Origin: Talinum fruticosum
Lineage: Eukaryota; Streptophyta; Magnoliopsida; Caryophyllales; Talinaceae
NCBI GenBank assembly: GCA_021018815.1
Contig: JAITYX010000077.1
Span: 1,761,501-1,825,500 of the forward strand
Direction of reading: 5' to 3'
DNA: 64,000 nt
Position numbers and translations under genes: made by a program. The notes under the pieces were generated by a model. That model ran no database searches. It worked only from the letters and a program-made list of their open reading frames with translations, and was not told the origin of the DNA. This document shows positions 48,474 through 60,906 of the stretch, in pieces (position 1 is the first letter of the stretch; each line of letters opens with the position of its first letter).

Positions 48474-50781
48474 TCAAGAACCCAACAGCTTCTTGAACCC
48501 TGCCTTTTGGTCAGATGTTAATCTTGTCGGGAATTTGATGTTGAATTTGATTCTGAGGTTACCCCTCTTGGAGGGCTCTTTTGGTAAAGGCATGCCCTCT
48601 TTTGGTACAACCTCTTCATAATCTGGATGTATCACAGTATTGATGGGGATGGTCAGATTCCTTCCATCGAGAGTGGTGACTTGGATGGTACAGCCTGTTA
48701 ATGCCTCAGCAAGGGAAATGTCCCGAGTCACAACCAAATCGTTTCCATCCCTCGTGAACACGCTGTGTGGTTTCTCGTCAATGATGAAAACTAGATCCGC
48801 AGGAATCACTGCTGGATGCTCATTCCCTTTCTCAGGGAATGTGATCTTCGTTCCCTTCTTCCATCCAGGCTTGATGTTAATCGTTATTATCTCTTCCACA
48901 GGAGTGGTTCTTCTGCAAGGTTGGACACCAAATAACCATTTCAAAAGGTTTGTATAACTATCAAGGTTAAGCAAACCATGCCTCACATTAATTATGCACA
49001 TACCAGCTACTATGTGTTTAAATTCACTAGTAAGAATACATTTTTATCTTCAATGCTCATCCTCAAGTGTCACAAATGCCATTGGGTTTGATAGCATTCT
49101 ATGATTTCCTTTTCTACATCAATATCAAAAACTTAGCTTGCTTCAGATATACCCGACATCCCCCCAAAAAAAAAACACATAATTGGGAATGGGGATCCAC
49201 AAACATGTTTTGTAGCCTAGCGCAGAAGTAGATCTGGTAAAAATTCTTTTCAACCTCTATAAACACATTAGCATATTCATGAACTAGCAAACGATGACAT
49301 TCTTTTCAACCTCCATAAACACATTAGCTTATTCAAGAACTAGCAAAGGATGACAAGTGACAACGTAGAAAGGAGCAAACAAGAGAGAGTACATAAGCAA
49401 GATTCTAAGGTGAGGGTGTAATTTGGCCCAAGGTTTATGAAAGACAAACTTTTGCATCTCCCTCGGTTAATTAGTTAACATTCATCTCCTGTTCCCTTCA
49501 AGCTTTATCTTTTGACTTTTGAGTTCAATAATCTTGGACATACATATGTGGCCGAGTCTTATGTTTCTCTTCTTCAACTTAACTTTGTCGTTACTATACT
49601 GTACACTAACCTAATAAGACAGGGACTCCTCATAACAAATCACAACTGAGCAACCATGGTCAAGAACTGTATTTTGCAGAGCCTGAAAAACCCTCTACTC
49701 CATTTGCTATGACAACTAAATTCACTCAGCTCGTGTCTCCAGACTCCACCAACGTGAGGTAGAAAATTGCAAAATCTAGCTAATCAGACAACATTAGAAA
49801 GGAAACTCAAAGCTTACTTGCCAACTAGAGTACAATTAACAAGAATCAGAGATAGAGTTCAATGCAGGAGGAAAATACTCACCCATTAGCATCACAAACT
49901 TCCCTTGAGATCTTCATCCGCTTAGTCGTCCCTTTATACAGCTCTTCAAGTCTACAAGGCAGTGGATTCTCAATGGGAGATGCTTTCCTGGGTCCCGAAC
50001 TCATAGGCCTTCCATCACCAAAGGAACTAAACATGTCTTCACCAAACATGCCCCCAAAGCCTGAACCACGGCTGCTGCCCCCATCCCACCACCAAATGGA
50101 CTTGAGAAGCCGAAAAACTCAGCGAAAATGTCATTGGCATTCCTAGGGTTGAACCTAAATTGCATATTCGGTCCATCCCCAGTTTGGAAAAATGTTGACC
50201 CACCAGCATCTGGGGGCACTTGCCCTTTAAGCCCTTCTTCACCATACTGGTCATATATTGCTCGTTTTTGGGGATCACTCAGAACCTAAGAACACAAACA
50301 CCCCCAATTTTCAACATTCCACAATATGCAAAATTGCTACCGAAATGAAGGAATTTTGCAATTTCAACATCAGAAAACGAAATGGGCAACCTCTAGTTGG
50401 CTCCAAAATGAACAAAACAGATTCAAATACCTCTCAATTTATAGCTATACTAGTACTAACATTGCCAAGCTTGAAACTTTTGGATGAAAACAGGGTAACA
50501 CAAGTCAGGAAAATCTATCCATCCTCTCACCTAATGGTCAAACAGATAAAGTTTGCATAAAGAATCATATTTGTGAGCAAATTAAACAGATAAAAGTGAA
50601 GGGTAGGGGAAGAAACCTCATAAGCTTCAGAGATCTGCTTAAATTTGGCCTCAGCAGCTTTCTTGTTGTTGGGATTCTTATCCGGGTGCCATTTCATAGC
50701 CAATTTTCTGTAAGCTTTCTTCAAGTCATCATCTTTAGAATTCTTGTCAACCTGCAGTACCTTGTAGTAATCCACACCCAT
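48474..50781 (-). CDS. DNAJB-type (class II) Hsp40 co-chaperone (one apparent 1-base frame break)
   Basis: Three exons: 50781-50617 (55 codons), 50285-49883 and 48912-48474, all with GT-AG borders. The start [10 protein letters not shown] is chosen because the family begins there, although the frame is open upstream to 51012. The J domain (about 1-66) has HPD at 32-34 and rebuilds [20 protein letters not shown] across the splice. A Gly/Phe region follows, with [20 protein letters not shown]. No Cys zinc finger is present. The C-terminal client-binding domains contain [31 protein letters not shown] and [16 protein letters not shown]. Length is about 335 aa, normal for cytosolic class II J-proteins, which deliver clients to Hsp70. 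The frame breaks after FGGGMG. The conserved [19 protein letters not shown] continues if one base is restored in the run 50078-50082. Confidence 0.9.
49243..49353. repeat. 56-bp tandem duplication in DNAJB intron 2
   Basis: ATTCTTTTCAACCTC...AACACATTAGC...GAACTAGCAAA blocks occur at 49243 and again at 49299 with few differences. Confidence 0.9.
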
Positions 50782-51529
50782 TCTCTGTCTCGGGTAGACA
50801 CTGCAGCGAAAAGGAGGAAGGAAGAGAGAGATCGACGAAGGCGGCTGGCTATTGCAGGGAAATGGGAAAGAGGATCTAGAAGGGTGTCGAAGTTTCTGGA
50901 TTAATTTAAGTTCCCTCACATTGGACGCTGCTGTAGTGTTCAGTTGTCTCCTTCGTTGCACTGCTGTCAGAAGAGGGCGAGGGGAAAACGGATGAAAGAG
51001 ATTGGCAAACATTTTAGTCCAACTGGTAAAATTTGTCGAATCAGATTATTTGAATGTATCCGATTTAATTTTTTAAATTTGTTCAATATACATATCTGAA
51101 CTTATTCGATCCAATCAAATTGGGTCTCATGCCAGGGTCGCTCCTAAAGCCATACAAATTTAGATAAAAAATTGTTATTAAATTTGATTTTGACTCGGAT
51201 ATAAGCTTATTCGATAGTATGCACTTAAAAACCGGATATCGGACATAAAATTTCGTTCAAACTTCGAATTTTAGTTATTGACCGATTTATTCGATCCGAA
51301 TTCGACCCAAACTTAAATTTTTATTAGTGCTAAGTTTATCTTAGTTTTAATTATTGGAATAATTAATCTTTGGATTGCCCAATAAAATCTGGGTTGAAGC
51401 CAAATTGTTTTTTATTTGATTTACTTTTAACGTGTTAATAAATGATTTCACACGCTTGTCTTACAAAAGAAAATGGGTGATCAATAGTTGGACAAGGACA
51501 ATAGTTCATCAATAAAGGGTTCAAAACTA

Positions 51530-51844
51530 TACTCCATCGTTATTTTTTATTGTTTTAATTAATTTTTTTATTTTATAATATTTATCATTATACAATTTTA
51601 ATGCTATTTTTGTTGCTTTAATTAACTTTTTTATTTTATAATATTTATCGTTCTATAATTTAATTGATATTTTAATGACTAATTTATCAATTTGCACTTA
51701 TTACTTTTCTTTGCCCTACTTACCTCATTTCCAATAAAATGCTAAGACATTTTCATCTTTAGTCACTAATTTGTCTAGAAGTCAAATCTACCTTAATATT
51801 CCCTCAATAGCTCAAAACGATAAATAAATTAAAATGGGGGAATA
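51530..51844. mobile_element. Stowaway-like MITE candidate
   Basis: The left end TACTCCATCGTTATTTTT and the reverse complement of the right end, TATTCCCCCATTTTAATT, resemble the TACTCCCTCCGT ends of plant Stowaway elements, with TA at both borders. The interior is AT-rich with a ~60-bp internal duplication. Confidence 0.45.
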
Positions 51845-51924
51845 TAACTTAAAAGTTGAGTTACCAAAAATGAAAAACTTAGACTTTTTGCCAATTAGTT
51901 TGAACACCGTATCTAACTAAAGTA

Positions 51925-52140
51925 GTGATAGCCTAGTTGGCTTACTGCCTCCATCTTTCATACTCACCACCAAGGTTTAAATCTTGAATGAAGCATTATA
52001 TTTCCTTGTGAGGAAATTGTAGGGTTGATGGGTTAGGTTTTATCCTAACAAAGTTGGCACCTACCCCTCCCTTAAGATCGTTGTGTGGCTCACTAGACTG
52101 CCCGATATAGCAGCCTGGTGAAATTGTGTCTAAATATTGT
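51925..52140 (+). mobile_element. tRNA-derived SINE candidate
   Basis: TAGCCTAGTTGG fits the pol III box A pattern, and about 40 bases later GGTTTAAATCT resembles box B (GGTTCGAATCC). A non-coding, less AT-rich body follows. No clear 3' tail or target duplication was found. Confidence 0.35.
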
Positions 52141-54219
52141 GTGGCATCCACTTCTTCACTCATTTTTCGTCTAATAAACTATTTATGTGCTAGATGGCTA
52201 ACATTGTCCCATAACTTTGATTCGCATTTAGAAGCTCGAGTACGAGACACAATTGAGGGTCAATTCGAATGAAAATTTATAAAAATATTTATAACTCGCT
52301 AACAGTTCATAATAGCTATTACATATGTCCGACTCTATGTAGTACACTAATTACAAGTTTTTTGATCAAGTGATGCTAATCAAAATTCTTGCTAGACTTT
52401 ATATACATCGGTTTTGACCAGTCAAATTTGTTGATAGGGAAAAGGCTCGCTGGCAAACTTCATTGTGATAGCTTTGATGAACCAATCAAACGAGCTTAGA
52501 TAACTTCATCTACCCTATGTTGTCTCTCTTCTACCTCTTTGTTAGTTCACTCATTCGTCAATCAAAATGGGCTCCCAAATTTTGTAATCCAAATCCAATC
52601 AATCCAACCTTTGTATTTAGTCAGCATTTAACTTTTATAGGAAAAAAATTAAATTGGACCGTTAGGAGAAATCGAACGATATTTATAGTTGGAAAAAACA
52701 GATTTTTTATTGTCGTTTATTTCAGATCGAATAAAATAAAATATAAATAATGATAAATTATGTCGTACTGCAACTGTAAATATTTTCAAAAGTCACATAT
52801 TATATATTTACCAAAATATATTTATCATAAACACAAATTTGTTGTATAGGAATTGAGATACAATAAAGTTAACAAATAAAAATAGACTTTTCAAACACCA
52901 TAAAATTGAAAAGTTCTTAAATCCAACATGAAATTAAAATAACATTATCAATTAATTTTCATCCGATAAATTCGGATAATCATATTACACATTCACCAAG
53001 ACCATAGTCCGTTGCTTTCGCTTATGCTTGTTGTCTTACGGTGAAGGCAGGTAGTCTCTCTCTCCGCTCATCACGCGAGAGCTGTCCTCCAAAGCCTCCA
53101 ACCCCAACAAAACTTAAAGCCACAAACCCTCCCCCACTCCCAAGTCCGAACCCCCGCCCCCCACCCTACCCTCCAAAATGCTTTATCTCTAATCAATCAA
53201 GGTGGTCCAAAAAAAAATTTCATTAACTAAAAAAAAATCAAAAAAACGATACAATAATAAACTCATCCGACTATATCTCCTTAGGCTACAAAGAAAAAGT
53301 ATAACTTTCATTATAAATCGACAACCACCCTAAAAATGTCCTAATTATGTAGATCAAGCACCCTCATAATAACAAGCTATATATATGTACATTAGTATAT
53401 TGTTTATTACTACGAATAAAGTGTTGGCTGAGGTAGTAGTAACCTCATTCCAGTAATGGGGAAAACACAAGTTCAAATCCAAAAAGTTCACTTACCGGAA
53501 AGACTTTTATCTTAAACACTCACGGTTCTAAAGACAATATATCCTCGAATAAACCAAAATAATATATTGTTTATTACTCTCTAAAATTAATAGTTAGTTT
53601 AGGGATGTTGAAAATTAGGTTCAGAGATTGCATGGATTATTTAAATTAGGGTTAGTTGATCACCTAAACACCTGCTCATCGTGCTCGGAAGTCTTCCAGT
53701 TTGGGGACCATTTTACCAATCTAATTAATGTCAGTAATTTTTAGTTGATCTCCTACTATATTTGCGCTAATTATCCCTCCTAAATTATGTTTAATGCTCC
53801 AACTGTGTGTGTAAGTAGGTGTATCAGCAAACTGGAATTCTAACCCCCAATAAATACAGATTTATTTGTCAAATAAGGCTTGGTTTGTTTTGATTAGGTG
53901 TAATTGTGTCAAAATCTCTTTATGCATCACTGCTTTTCTAAATCGAGCACTCAATTAATAATCAAAAACATTTAACACTCTCTCGGTAATTAGCACCGAG
54001 TAGGAGTAAGGCTGCCTACAGCAGAATCTCTCTAAATACTATGTGAAACCAGAATCCGTATTGAAATATGTTCGTGTTATTGTTGTTGTATAGAAACATT
54101 TAAGAAGATGAATAATATGGATTAGTAAACATTTAAGAACATTTAAGCATCATTTTATCATTATATAAATTTAAATATAAGTTTAAAACATTAATTAGCT
54201 AATGATATTAAATGCTTTT

Positions 54220-54330
54220 TTCCGTTTTAAATTGATAGTTCATTTTAAAATAAAGAGCCTTATTTATATCTTACAAAAAGTGCTCTTTATTTTAAAATGG
54301 ACTATCTTTTCGGGATAAAGGGAGTATTTA
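54220..54330. mobile_element. short MITE-like hairpin upstream of the E6-like gene
   Basis: Arms 54234-54258 and 54282-54306 are inverted repeats (CATTTTAAAATAAAGAGC against GCTCTTTATTTTAAAATG). TCCGTTTTAA and GGGATAAAGGGAGTA lie just outside, as in Stowaway-type ends. Confidence 0.55.
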
Positions 54331-54719
54331 TAAGTCATATTAACTTTAAATTTTATGTATTACAAAATATAATCCTAAATTGATGAAACATTGATCACTT
54401 TTTGTCTCTAAATAAAAGTCACCCCCAAGTTTTTAATTTTTAATTATATTTTATATTTGTCATCAAAATACTTAATCCAGGAAGTGTAATATAGGTTTTG
54501 TTTTTCAGTCTTATATCCTCCCTTTTATTAAAATCGAAATAAATATTATTAATTTATATAAATAGTAGAGCACTTTTATTGTAAATTTTTTCAAAACTTC
54601 GAAAAAATTTGAAAGAAAATCCCTCCAAACCCTCCCCCCAAAAAAAAAAATTCCAAAAAAAGCAAGCTGGAAAAGGAGGAAATAGGAAAAGGAAAGGTGC
54701 GAGTGACGCTAGGCTTGTC

Positions 54720-54728
54720 TATATAAGG
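54720..54728 (+). promoter_or_regulatory. TATA box of the E6-like gene
   Basis: TATATAAGG, 58 bases before the ATG at 54778. It is followed by a short CT-rich leader. Confidence 0.75.
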
Positions 54729-54777
54729 AGCTCTTCTTTATCATCCTTTTCTTCACTCGCTCACTCACTCACTGAAA

Positions 54778-55023
54778 ATGGCTTCTGCTTCCTCGCCAAA
54801 ATTTGCATGTCTCTTCTTCTTCTTCGTCTTCACAACCCTAGTTTTCTCTCTCCAGATTCATGCCAGAGACAGCCGGTTCTTCAGCAAGGTCAACCCAAAC
54901 CCTAATGAAGTGAAGGAATTAGAAGAAGAAGAGCCCACTTTCCTCCCTCAAACCACCGGAACCGGCTACGGTCTATACGGGCATGAAACCGGGTTAGACC
55001 CGCCCACCACCACAGACAACAAT

Positions 55024-55066
<43 letters not shown>

Positions 55067-55506
55067 AAGAAGAAGAAGTGGTTTCTCATCATGATCAGAA
55101 GAACTACGCGACCGAGCTCAAAGGGTTGAGTGTGAATGGCTTCACAGATGATGGTATTCCTCCCAGAAAGAGTACCTACTACAACAACAATGGAGGAGAG
55201 AGAAAGTTTCGTTACCATCACAACTATTATGGGGGTGCAGGGTACGATGGTGGGATGGAGAGGCAGGGGATGAGTGATAATACAATGCAGTATGATGATG
55301 ACGACCATCATTATCAGTCTAATTACAAGTCCTACCCCGACAACTACAACAAGAATTACTATCACAGGGATGGGTATCTCGGTCATTTCAATCATGGGAA
55401 CAATAATTATGGGGAGTTTTACAACAATAATTATTACAACAACGAAAATGGCATACACCAGAACCAGATGCAAGAGGAGGAGGAAGAGTTTGATTTTCAT
55501 CCTTAA
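54778..55506 (+). CDS. E6-like secreted Asn/Tyr-rich protein
   Basis: Single exon, 242 aa. It has a clear signal peptide (about residues 1-29, hydrophobic core CLFFFFVFTTLVFSL, then QIHARDSRFFSKV). The family motif TGYGLYGHETG follows at about 61-71. A run of 16 Asn is encoded by an AAC repeat, then acidic residues. RQGMSDN matches the family's QGMSDTR-type motif. The C-terminal half is a very Asn/Tyr/His-rich low-complexity region ending in acidic EEEEEFDFHP. These traits match protein E6, first known as a cotton fibre protein, with homologues in many dicots and a presumed apoplastic or cell-wall role. The biochemical function is unknown. Confidence 0.85.
55018..55065 (+). repeat. (AAC)n microsatellite encoding Asn16
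   Basis: A nearly pure trinucleotide run inside the E6-like coding region, interrupted only by AAT codons at the edges. Confidence 0.9.
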
Positions 55507-57253
55507 TTAATTACATAAATTGCTTTATTTTTCTAATATAAGTTAATTAAGCTCAATATTAGGGTTTTCAAAAGGTGGATTAATGCTTTGATATATAATT
55601 AATTGTATGTTTTGTGAGTTTAATTTACATAGTTAAGTAGTGGTGCTTCACATATGAAATTTGTCTGGGTTTTTTTAATTTTAAAATAAAAGTTCACTTA
55701 TGTATTGTCCTTAATTTGTCTCTTCTTTTCATGCATGGGACTATGATTGCTCATTACACTTTAATGAAAATAAAGAAAAAGAAATGAGTGTACACCAACC
55801 CCTATTTTGTCAAAAAGTTTTAAAGGCTATTAGCAAAAATAAATCGTTAGTATTCCTTCTGTTTCACAATATATATTTTTTTAATTAATTTTTTTATTTC
55901 ATAATATATATCATAAAAAAAATGACAACTCAAAAATTCAAAAATGGAGGGAATATTTAATTATTAGCTGTTTGTTTTTGCTAATAGCCTTTATCATAAA
56001 TTTTATGTTTTTTTTATTAATCTCTCATAACTCAAAAATGACAAATATTGTAAAACGGAAGGTGTCACTTACTTAAACATTAAAGTTTTAAAAGTTAATC
56101 TCACACAAGGGATTATCACAAATATTTATTAATAAAATTACTGTAAATTGTGAATACTTGACTTTTAAAATGCAAAGTTGACTATGAATATGATGTCACA
56201 TTGATGATAATTGACATATTTTTTTATTGAATATATGTGAGGTTCTGAAAGGGTTTGTGTCAATTTAAATTTATATATTATATAATTTTATACTATCAAA
56301 ATTATTAATAATTCCAAGAAGCACAGGCGTGATATAATAAGGTGGATTGTGAGTATGAAAAATTATGGATATAATAATTAAGGTGATCATTTTATATAAT
56401 TTTCAAACAATAACATGTCTTTCTACTATTTTATTTTATAATATAGGGCTTTTTTTTAAAAAAAAATTATATAGTATAAGACAATTATCATTTTTCTTTT
56501 TTGTTTTTGCCCTTCTTGGGGAAGTAATTATGATGAAGTTGGTGGAAGTGGGACAAGGAGAGTAGATGGGAATGAATTAATATTGTCGTTTAATTATGCT
56601 TAATTATTAACACAATGATGCTAATTATGTCTACCCGGTGGGTAGCTAATTGGCCGATTAAGGTGAGAGAAAAACAGCTGGAGATGTTTTATCAAACAAC
56701 TAATTATCTTTCAAAAATCACATAATAAATAATAACCCCTTCATTAATTCTCAACAGCTGTGGAGCAAATTAAAAGCCTTACCAAGAAATGTTAATGTCT
56801 AATAATTATCCGTTTTTAAAAATTTTATCGGTTAAACCAAACTTATAGGCATATACTGAATACTGTTGATTTGTTTAAATATTTCTTTACTACGATTTGA
56901 AGTATTATCCCTAAAGTATATTCCCTACCTAAAAAAATTAAAAAAAAAAAACCTAACTTCCTACGTGTTTAATAATACTATTAGAATTTTAGCTTAAATC
57001 TCATTACGGGCACGTTCGAAATTACATAAAAAAAAAAAAAACCAAACAGAAACAGAATAAAGTAATAGAAAAGAACATAAACAAACAAAAATAAACACTA
57101 GAACAAACGAACAAAAATAAATAGAAAACATAAATAAATAATAGTTTTTATGTAACTTCGAACAAACCCTACATTAAATAATTGAATTTACAATTCTTAT
57201 ATTGAACATTCATCTATACTCCCAGCCTACTAATGCAACCTAAAAACAAGAGC

Positions 57254-57418
57254 TACACGCGTATCTTGATGTTATTGTGTGCATGCACACTGAATATATA
57301 ACTTATGCACACCAAGTATGATACTTTTTTTTTTTTTTATAAAAAAAGTATCATGTTTGGCGTGCATAAGTTATATATTCAGTGTGCATGCACGGAATAA
57401 CTTCAACGTACACATGTA
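57254..57418. repeat. long inverted repeat (foldback), arms ~76 bases
   Basis: The left arm contains GCATGCACACTGAATATATA and ACTTATGCAC, then ATACTTTTTT. The right arm contains AAAAAAAGTAT, GTGCATAAGT and TATATATTCAGTGTGCATGC. The central ~35 bases of each arm pair without mismatch, the outer parts about 80%. The loop is about 10 bases. Confidence 0.95.
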
Positions 57419-58325
57419 TACCAAATATGATGATGTAACACCAAATATAATATTGATACATACCATATATTTTGTTTATGTATAACAGTATATATTTTGG
57501 GTGTTTGGTTTGTTTCTCTATCTTCTTTTTGTTATTAATACTATTATTTATAATGTTACTTATATCATTGTTAATATATATGGAGCAAAAGTTCACATTA
57601 TATATTTCAAGTTATTGTTTTTGTGGATTTTAGTTTATAATTTTTTTTGTTTAGTATTATTTTATTATATATTTAGGACCTTAAATTATTTATTTATATG
57701 TTATTAATAATATTCACCAAATACATACCAATGCACACAAAATGTATTAATATTTTACTTGGTGTTTAATAGACTCATATTTAGTGTGAATCAGTTATAT
57801 ATTTGATGATTAGTCATATTATATTAGCCAAACATTTTCCTTTTCTTTTTAATGAATGCATAAAAAACATGAATTAAAATATGAATTGCTTAAGTCATTT
57901 ATATTTATGTTCAATATATTAGTGAACATTTGTATTATATTAGTGAATATTAGCATTATATATAGTGAGCAAGTGAATTAATTTAGTGAGTATTAGTATT
58001 ATTTTTAGTGAACATTATATTATGTTTGGTGAATATATTAATATCATACTTGTTCATCACTATCTCAAACATATATTATTTTGGATATTATTAATAATAA
58101 TACTGTTAAAGAAAAAAAAGTTAGATAAATATAAAACCCATAAAAATAATAACTTGCAATTTATATGGTAACTTTTGCTCTAAATTTACTGATAATACTA
58201 ATATTATAAAAATTAATAACAATAAAAAAGAGGGAAGAGAAACGAGCCAAACACAAGAAATATATACTGTATAAGAAAAATGTATATTTTGTATCAACAT
58301 TATGAATTATTTTATTTGTATTAAT

Positions 58326-58384
58326 ATCAAATTTGGCGGGCATAAGTTATATACTTAGTGTACATTACACACATATGTATACCT
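58326..58384. repeat. third copy of the foldback arm
   Basis: ATCAAATTTGGCGGGCATAA followed by GTTATATACTTAGTGTAC matches the right arm at 57350-57390 in the same orientation, with a short deletion after CATTACAC. Confidence 0.75.
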
Positions 58385-59099
58385 AAAACAGCAAACCGAT
58401 ATTGAGCACCTATACATCCTGATTGATCTCTACTCCCGAGCACCTATTTGTCCTCATTTTCAACACAAATGTTTTATGTTTATTGACATATAACTCGAGA
58501 AATATAATATATCGTACTTTATAAACTATAAAATGAATAAATAGCTATAGTGATATGTAGTATAGGGCGGGCCATTTCACAATTCTCTAGTGGATTCAAA
58601 TAATTGTTGGGCCAAATGCTTCGCCAACCCAAATGTTTTTCCTTTCTATTGCTGCAATTATGAAGTAATGCAACTACAGCCCAATCCAAAGCATCTGCCT
58701 CATGTAGTATATATAGTTTCCCTAATTAACAATTATATTATAGACTCTGGTGTGTAGGCCCGATAACTTGACACAATTTAAAGAAAATAATTCATTGGTG
58801 GAGGTGAATTTTTAAAAATTAAAATTAATACTTTACAAGATAATTAGGGTTTGTAGGCCTGAATCTACAGTATAATTTATAGGATACATTAATACGGCAA
58901 TTAAGCCTTCTGTAAAGAAAAATTGTATAAGAAACGGGCGAAAAAGAAAAACTCATATTTTTCGTGGTGACCCAAATAGCCTCATGAGACTTCTCGAAAG
59001 ACCGATTTGTTCGATTGTTTTTAAACAAAAAACTCGAACCAGAAGCACAATGTAGGGGTAAAACTGGGATTTAAAATTCCAAGCCACCAAAACTCAGTT

Positions 59100-60906
59100 T
59101 TGTTTGCCCCTTTCGATTCTATTTACTCTCTGCTTCTTCGTTCCCAGCAAACGCTCTCTCTCTCTCTCTGTTTCTCTCTGTATCTTTCTTTATCATCCGC
59201 CGCCATAGGAGTTTCCGTTTGAAGAGAAGGTAATTATCGAGCTTCCCCTCTCTTCCTCTGATGAAGTACTGTTATATTACTATTCACCATGCTTACGCAG
59301 CAATTTCAGTCGTTGCATGTTGTGGGAGGTACTGGTAGCTCTAGCCCTAAAGAAATCGGGGATTTGAAGAATTCATCGTTGTGGAGAGTAAACCTAGACA
59401 TGAACAGTTAACTTTTGTGTTTTTAATTCTCATTTGTTACATATTAGGAGGTTGAAATTGGGATTTGGGATGAATATTCAATTGTCTTGGATGAGTTTGC
59501 ATTATTCAATTATTGTTATCTTGGGTCACCTTTCACTGCCTGCTTGATGAGGTGGTTATGGCTTCTTGGGGAAGAACAAGGATCATCCCTGAGAACTTTT
59601 GGTTTGCGGAGTGGGTCAATAGGAGGAGTTATTAGAACTTTCTTAGCGGAATGGATTAATGTATTCCTGGCATGAGGAGAAGAAGAAGAAGAAGAGAGAA
59701 AATTTTGGCCAAAGTGGTGGTTGCTCGATGTTAATGTGATACCTTCAATTTAGTAGTTCAGTCAAAATTAGAAATTAGAGACATCCAATTATTCATAAAA
59801 AAAAAAAAAGAGCAATTTCGGCCGAAATAGTGGTTGTTGGATGTCAATGAGATGTCTTCAGTTTCTAATGCAAAGCGACTTCGGTTTGTTGAATAATTGG
59901 ATTGATGAAGGTGACTTTTATTGTTCTGTTGGTTGGTCATTGGAGAAAGAGGAGAAATTATAGAATGGGCTTTTAGGTTGAATTCAGAACAGGAAATTGT
60001 CGTATTTTTGGAAGGGCATTTCAACTTCAACAATGTGGATGTTTTATTGGTAACTCTTGAGTTCGGTGGATATGCCATCCCCCCCTCCCCCATTGTTTCT
60101 ACCTTTTTGGTTAGCATTATGTCTTCTAGCGCCTAAAAAGGGTCGTTTGACATAACTGTGAAACAATGGATCTGAAATAGCTTTATATTTCTTGAACGTT
60201 CTGATGTGTTAGCATTGAAGACTCCATGGCTCCATGTGTTTTGAAGCCCACGACTAATTCCTCCATGGGAAATATCCTTGAGGGCCTTAACTGTGTTTCT
60301 TACCTCTGTAGAGATCTTAAATTCCTTTTCCCCCTCATTGTGGTGATAAAGAGTTCATGACCAATATTATGTATGGAGGCCAGCACATACTTCATGATTC
60401 TGATGTGTTAGACAATGAGAACAATCACATGTGATGTGGAGCTTGTTAGATATGTGTTATTTTAAGTTCTTTTATCTATTTTTGGTAGTAATGCATTTAG
60501 TATTCAATTTAAGCAGATACCTTAGTAGAAACTGGATATTTCTGTAAAATCGAAATGTGATGTTTAGTTTGATGTAGTGTAACATGTAAGCAATTGTAAG
60601 TAGTAATCTTGATTACAAGATATTGTTCTACAACAATACGCTCATACAACCAAATAAGGCAATGAAAACCTAATTACAAACTTGTTTGTATTACAAGGTT
60701 GATGACACCCAACCAAACATTACATTTAGTATTACATGAGGAAATATGACGATCTGTTTATGATTTATGGGTTCTTAATTATGGTCAATTTTTGCATAAG
60801 ATTCTTGTCTAGCGTCACTCACTATAGTTATGACATCCTCATTGCCTGCCATTAACAAAATGCAGGATATTGGTGCAATACCTTCCGTCCGCTTTTACAG
60901 AATTTA
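59100..60906 (+). other. 5' UTR and UTR intron of the chloroplast DnaJ gene
   Basis: A CT-rich leader (about 59120-59229) ends GAAGAGAAG at a GTAATT donor. The intron 59230-60865 ends ATGCAG. The second UTR piece 60866-60906 leads into the ATG. The intron carries a diverged ~110-bp duplication (about 59697 and 59809). Confidence 0.7.

Larger units (their letters stand above)
51013..54719. other. intergenic region
   Basis: No conserved coding segment. Candidate MITEs lie at 51530-51844 and 54220-54330 and a candidate SINE at 51925-52140. A Pro-rich ORF at 53041-53226 is considered under rejected items. Confidence 0.6.
55507..59090. other. AT-rich intergenic region with foldback repeats
   Basis: Holds the E6-like 3' UTR, MITE-like debris at about 55850-55960 (TTCCTTCTGTTTCACAATAT paired with ATGGAGGGAATA), a 165-bp foldback (57254-57418), degenerate TTAGTGAATATTAGTATTAT repeats (about 57905-58045) and a third copy of the foldback arm (58326-58384). 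No gene is seen. Confidence 0.6.

Noticed and set aside
50782..51012. N-terminal extension of the DNAJB frame upstream of MGVDYY
   Set aside because: Open by chance and Pro/Ser/Arg-rich. The family starts at MGVDYY, and this stretch fits a 5' UTR. A targeting extension is possible but unsupported.
53041..53226. Pro-rich ORF ending PPKCFISNQSRWSKKKFH
   Set aside because: It faintly recalls a retroviral-type gag zinc knuckle, but the Cys/His residues are missing and no neighbouring gag or pol is seen.
54994..55500. 168-aa antisense ORF opposite the E6-like gene
   Set aside because: Val/Ile-rich shadow of the Asn/His-rich coding strand; no family features.
59487..60136. ORFs in the 59.2-60.9 kb stretch
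   Set aside because: They lie in the 5' UTR intron of the chloroplast DnaJ gene and show no family similarity.
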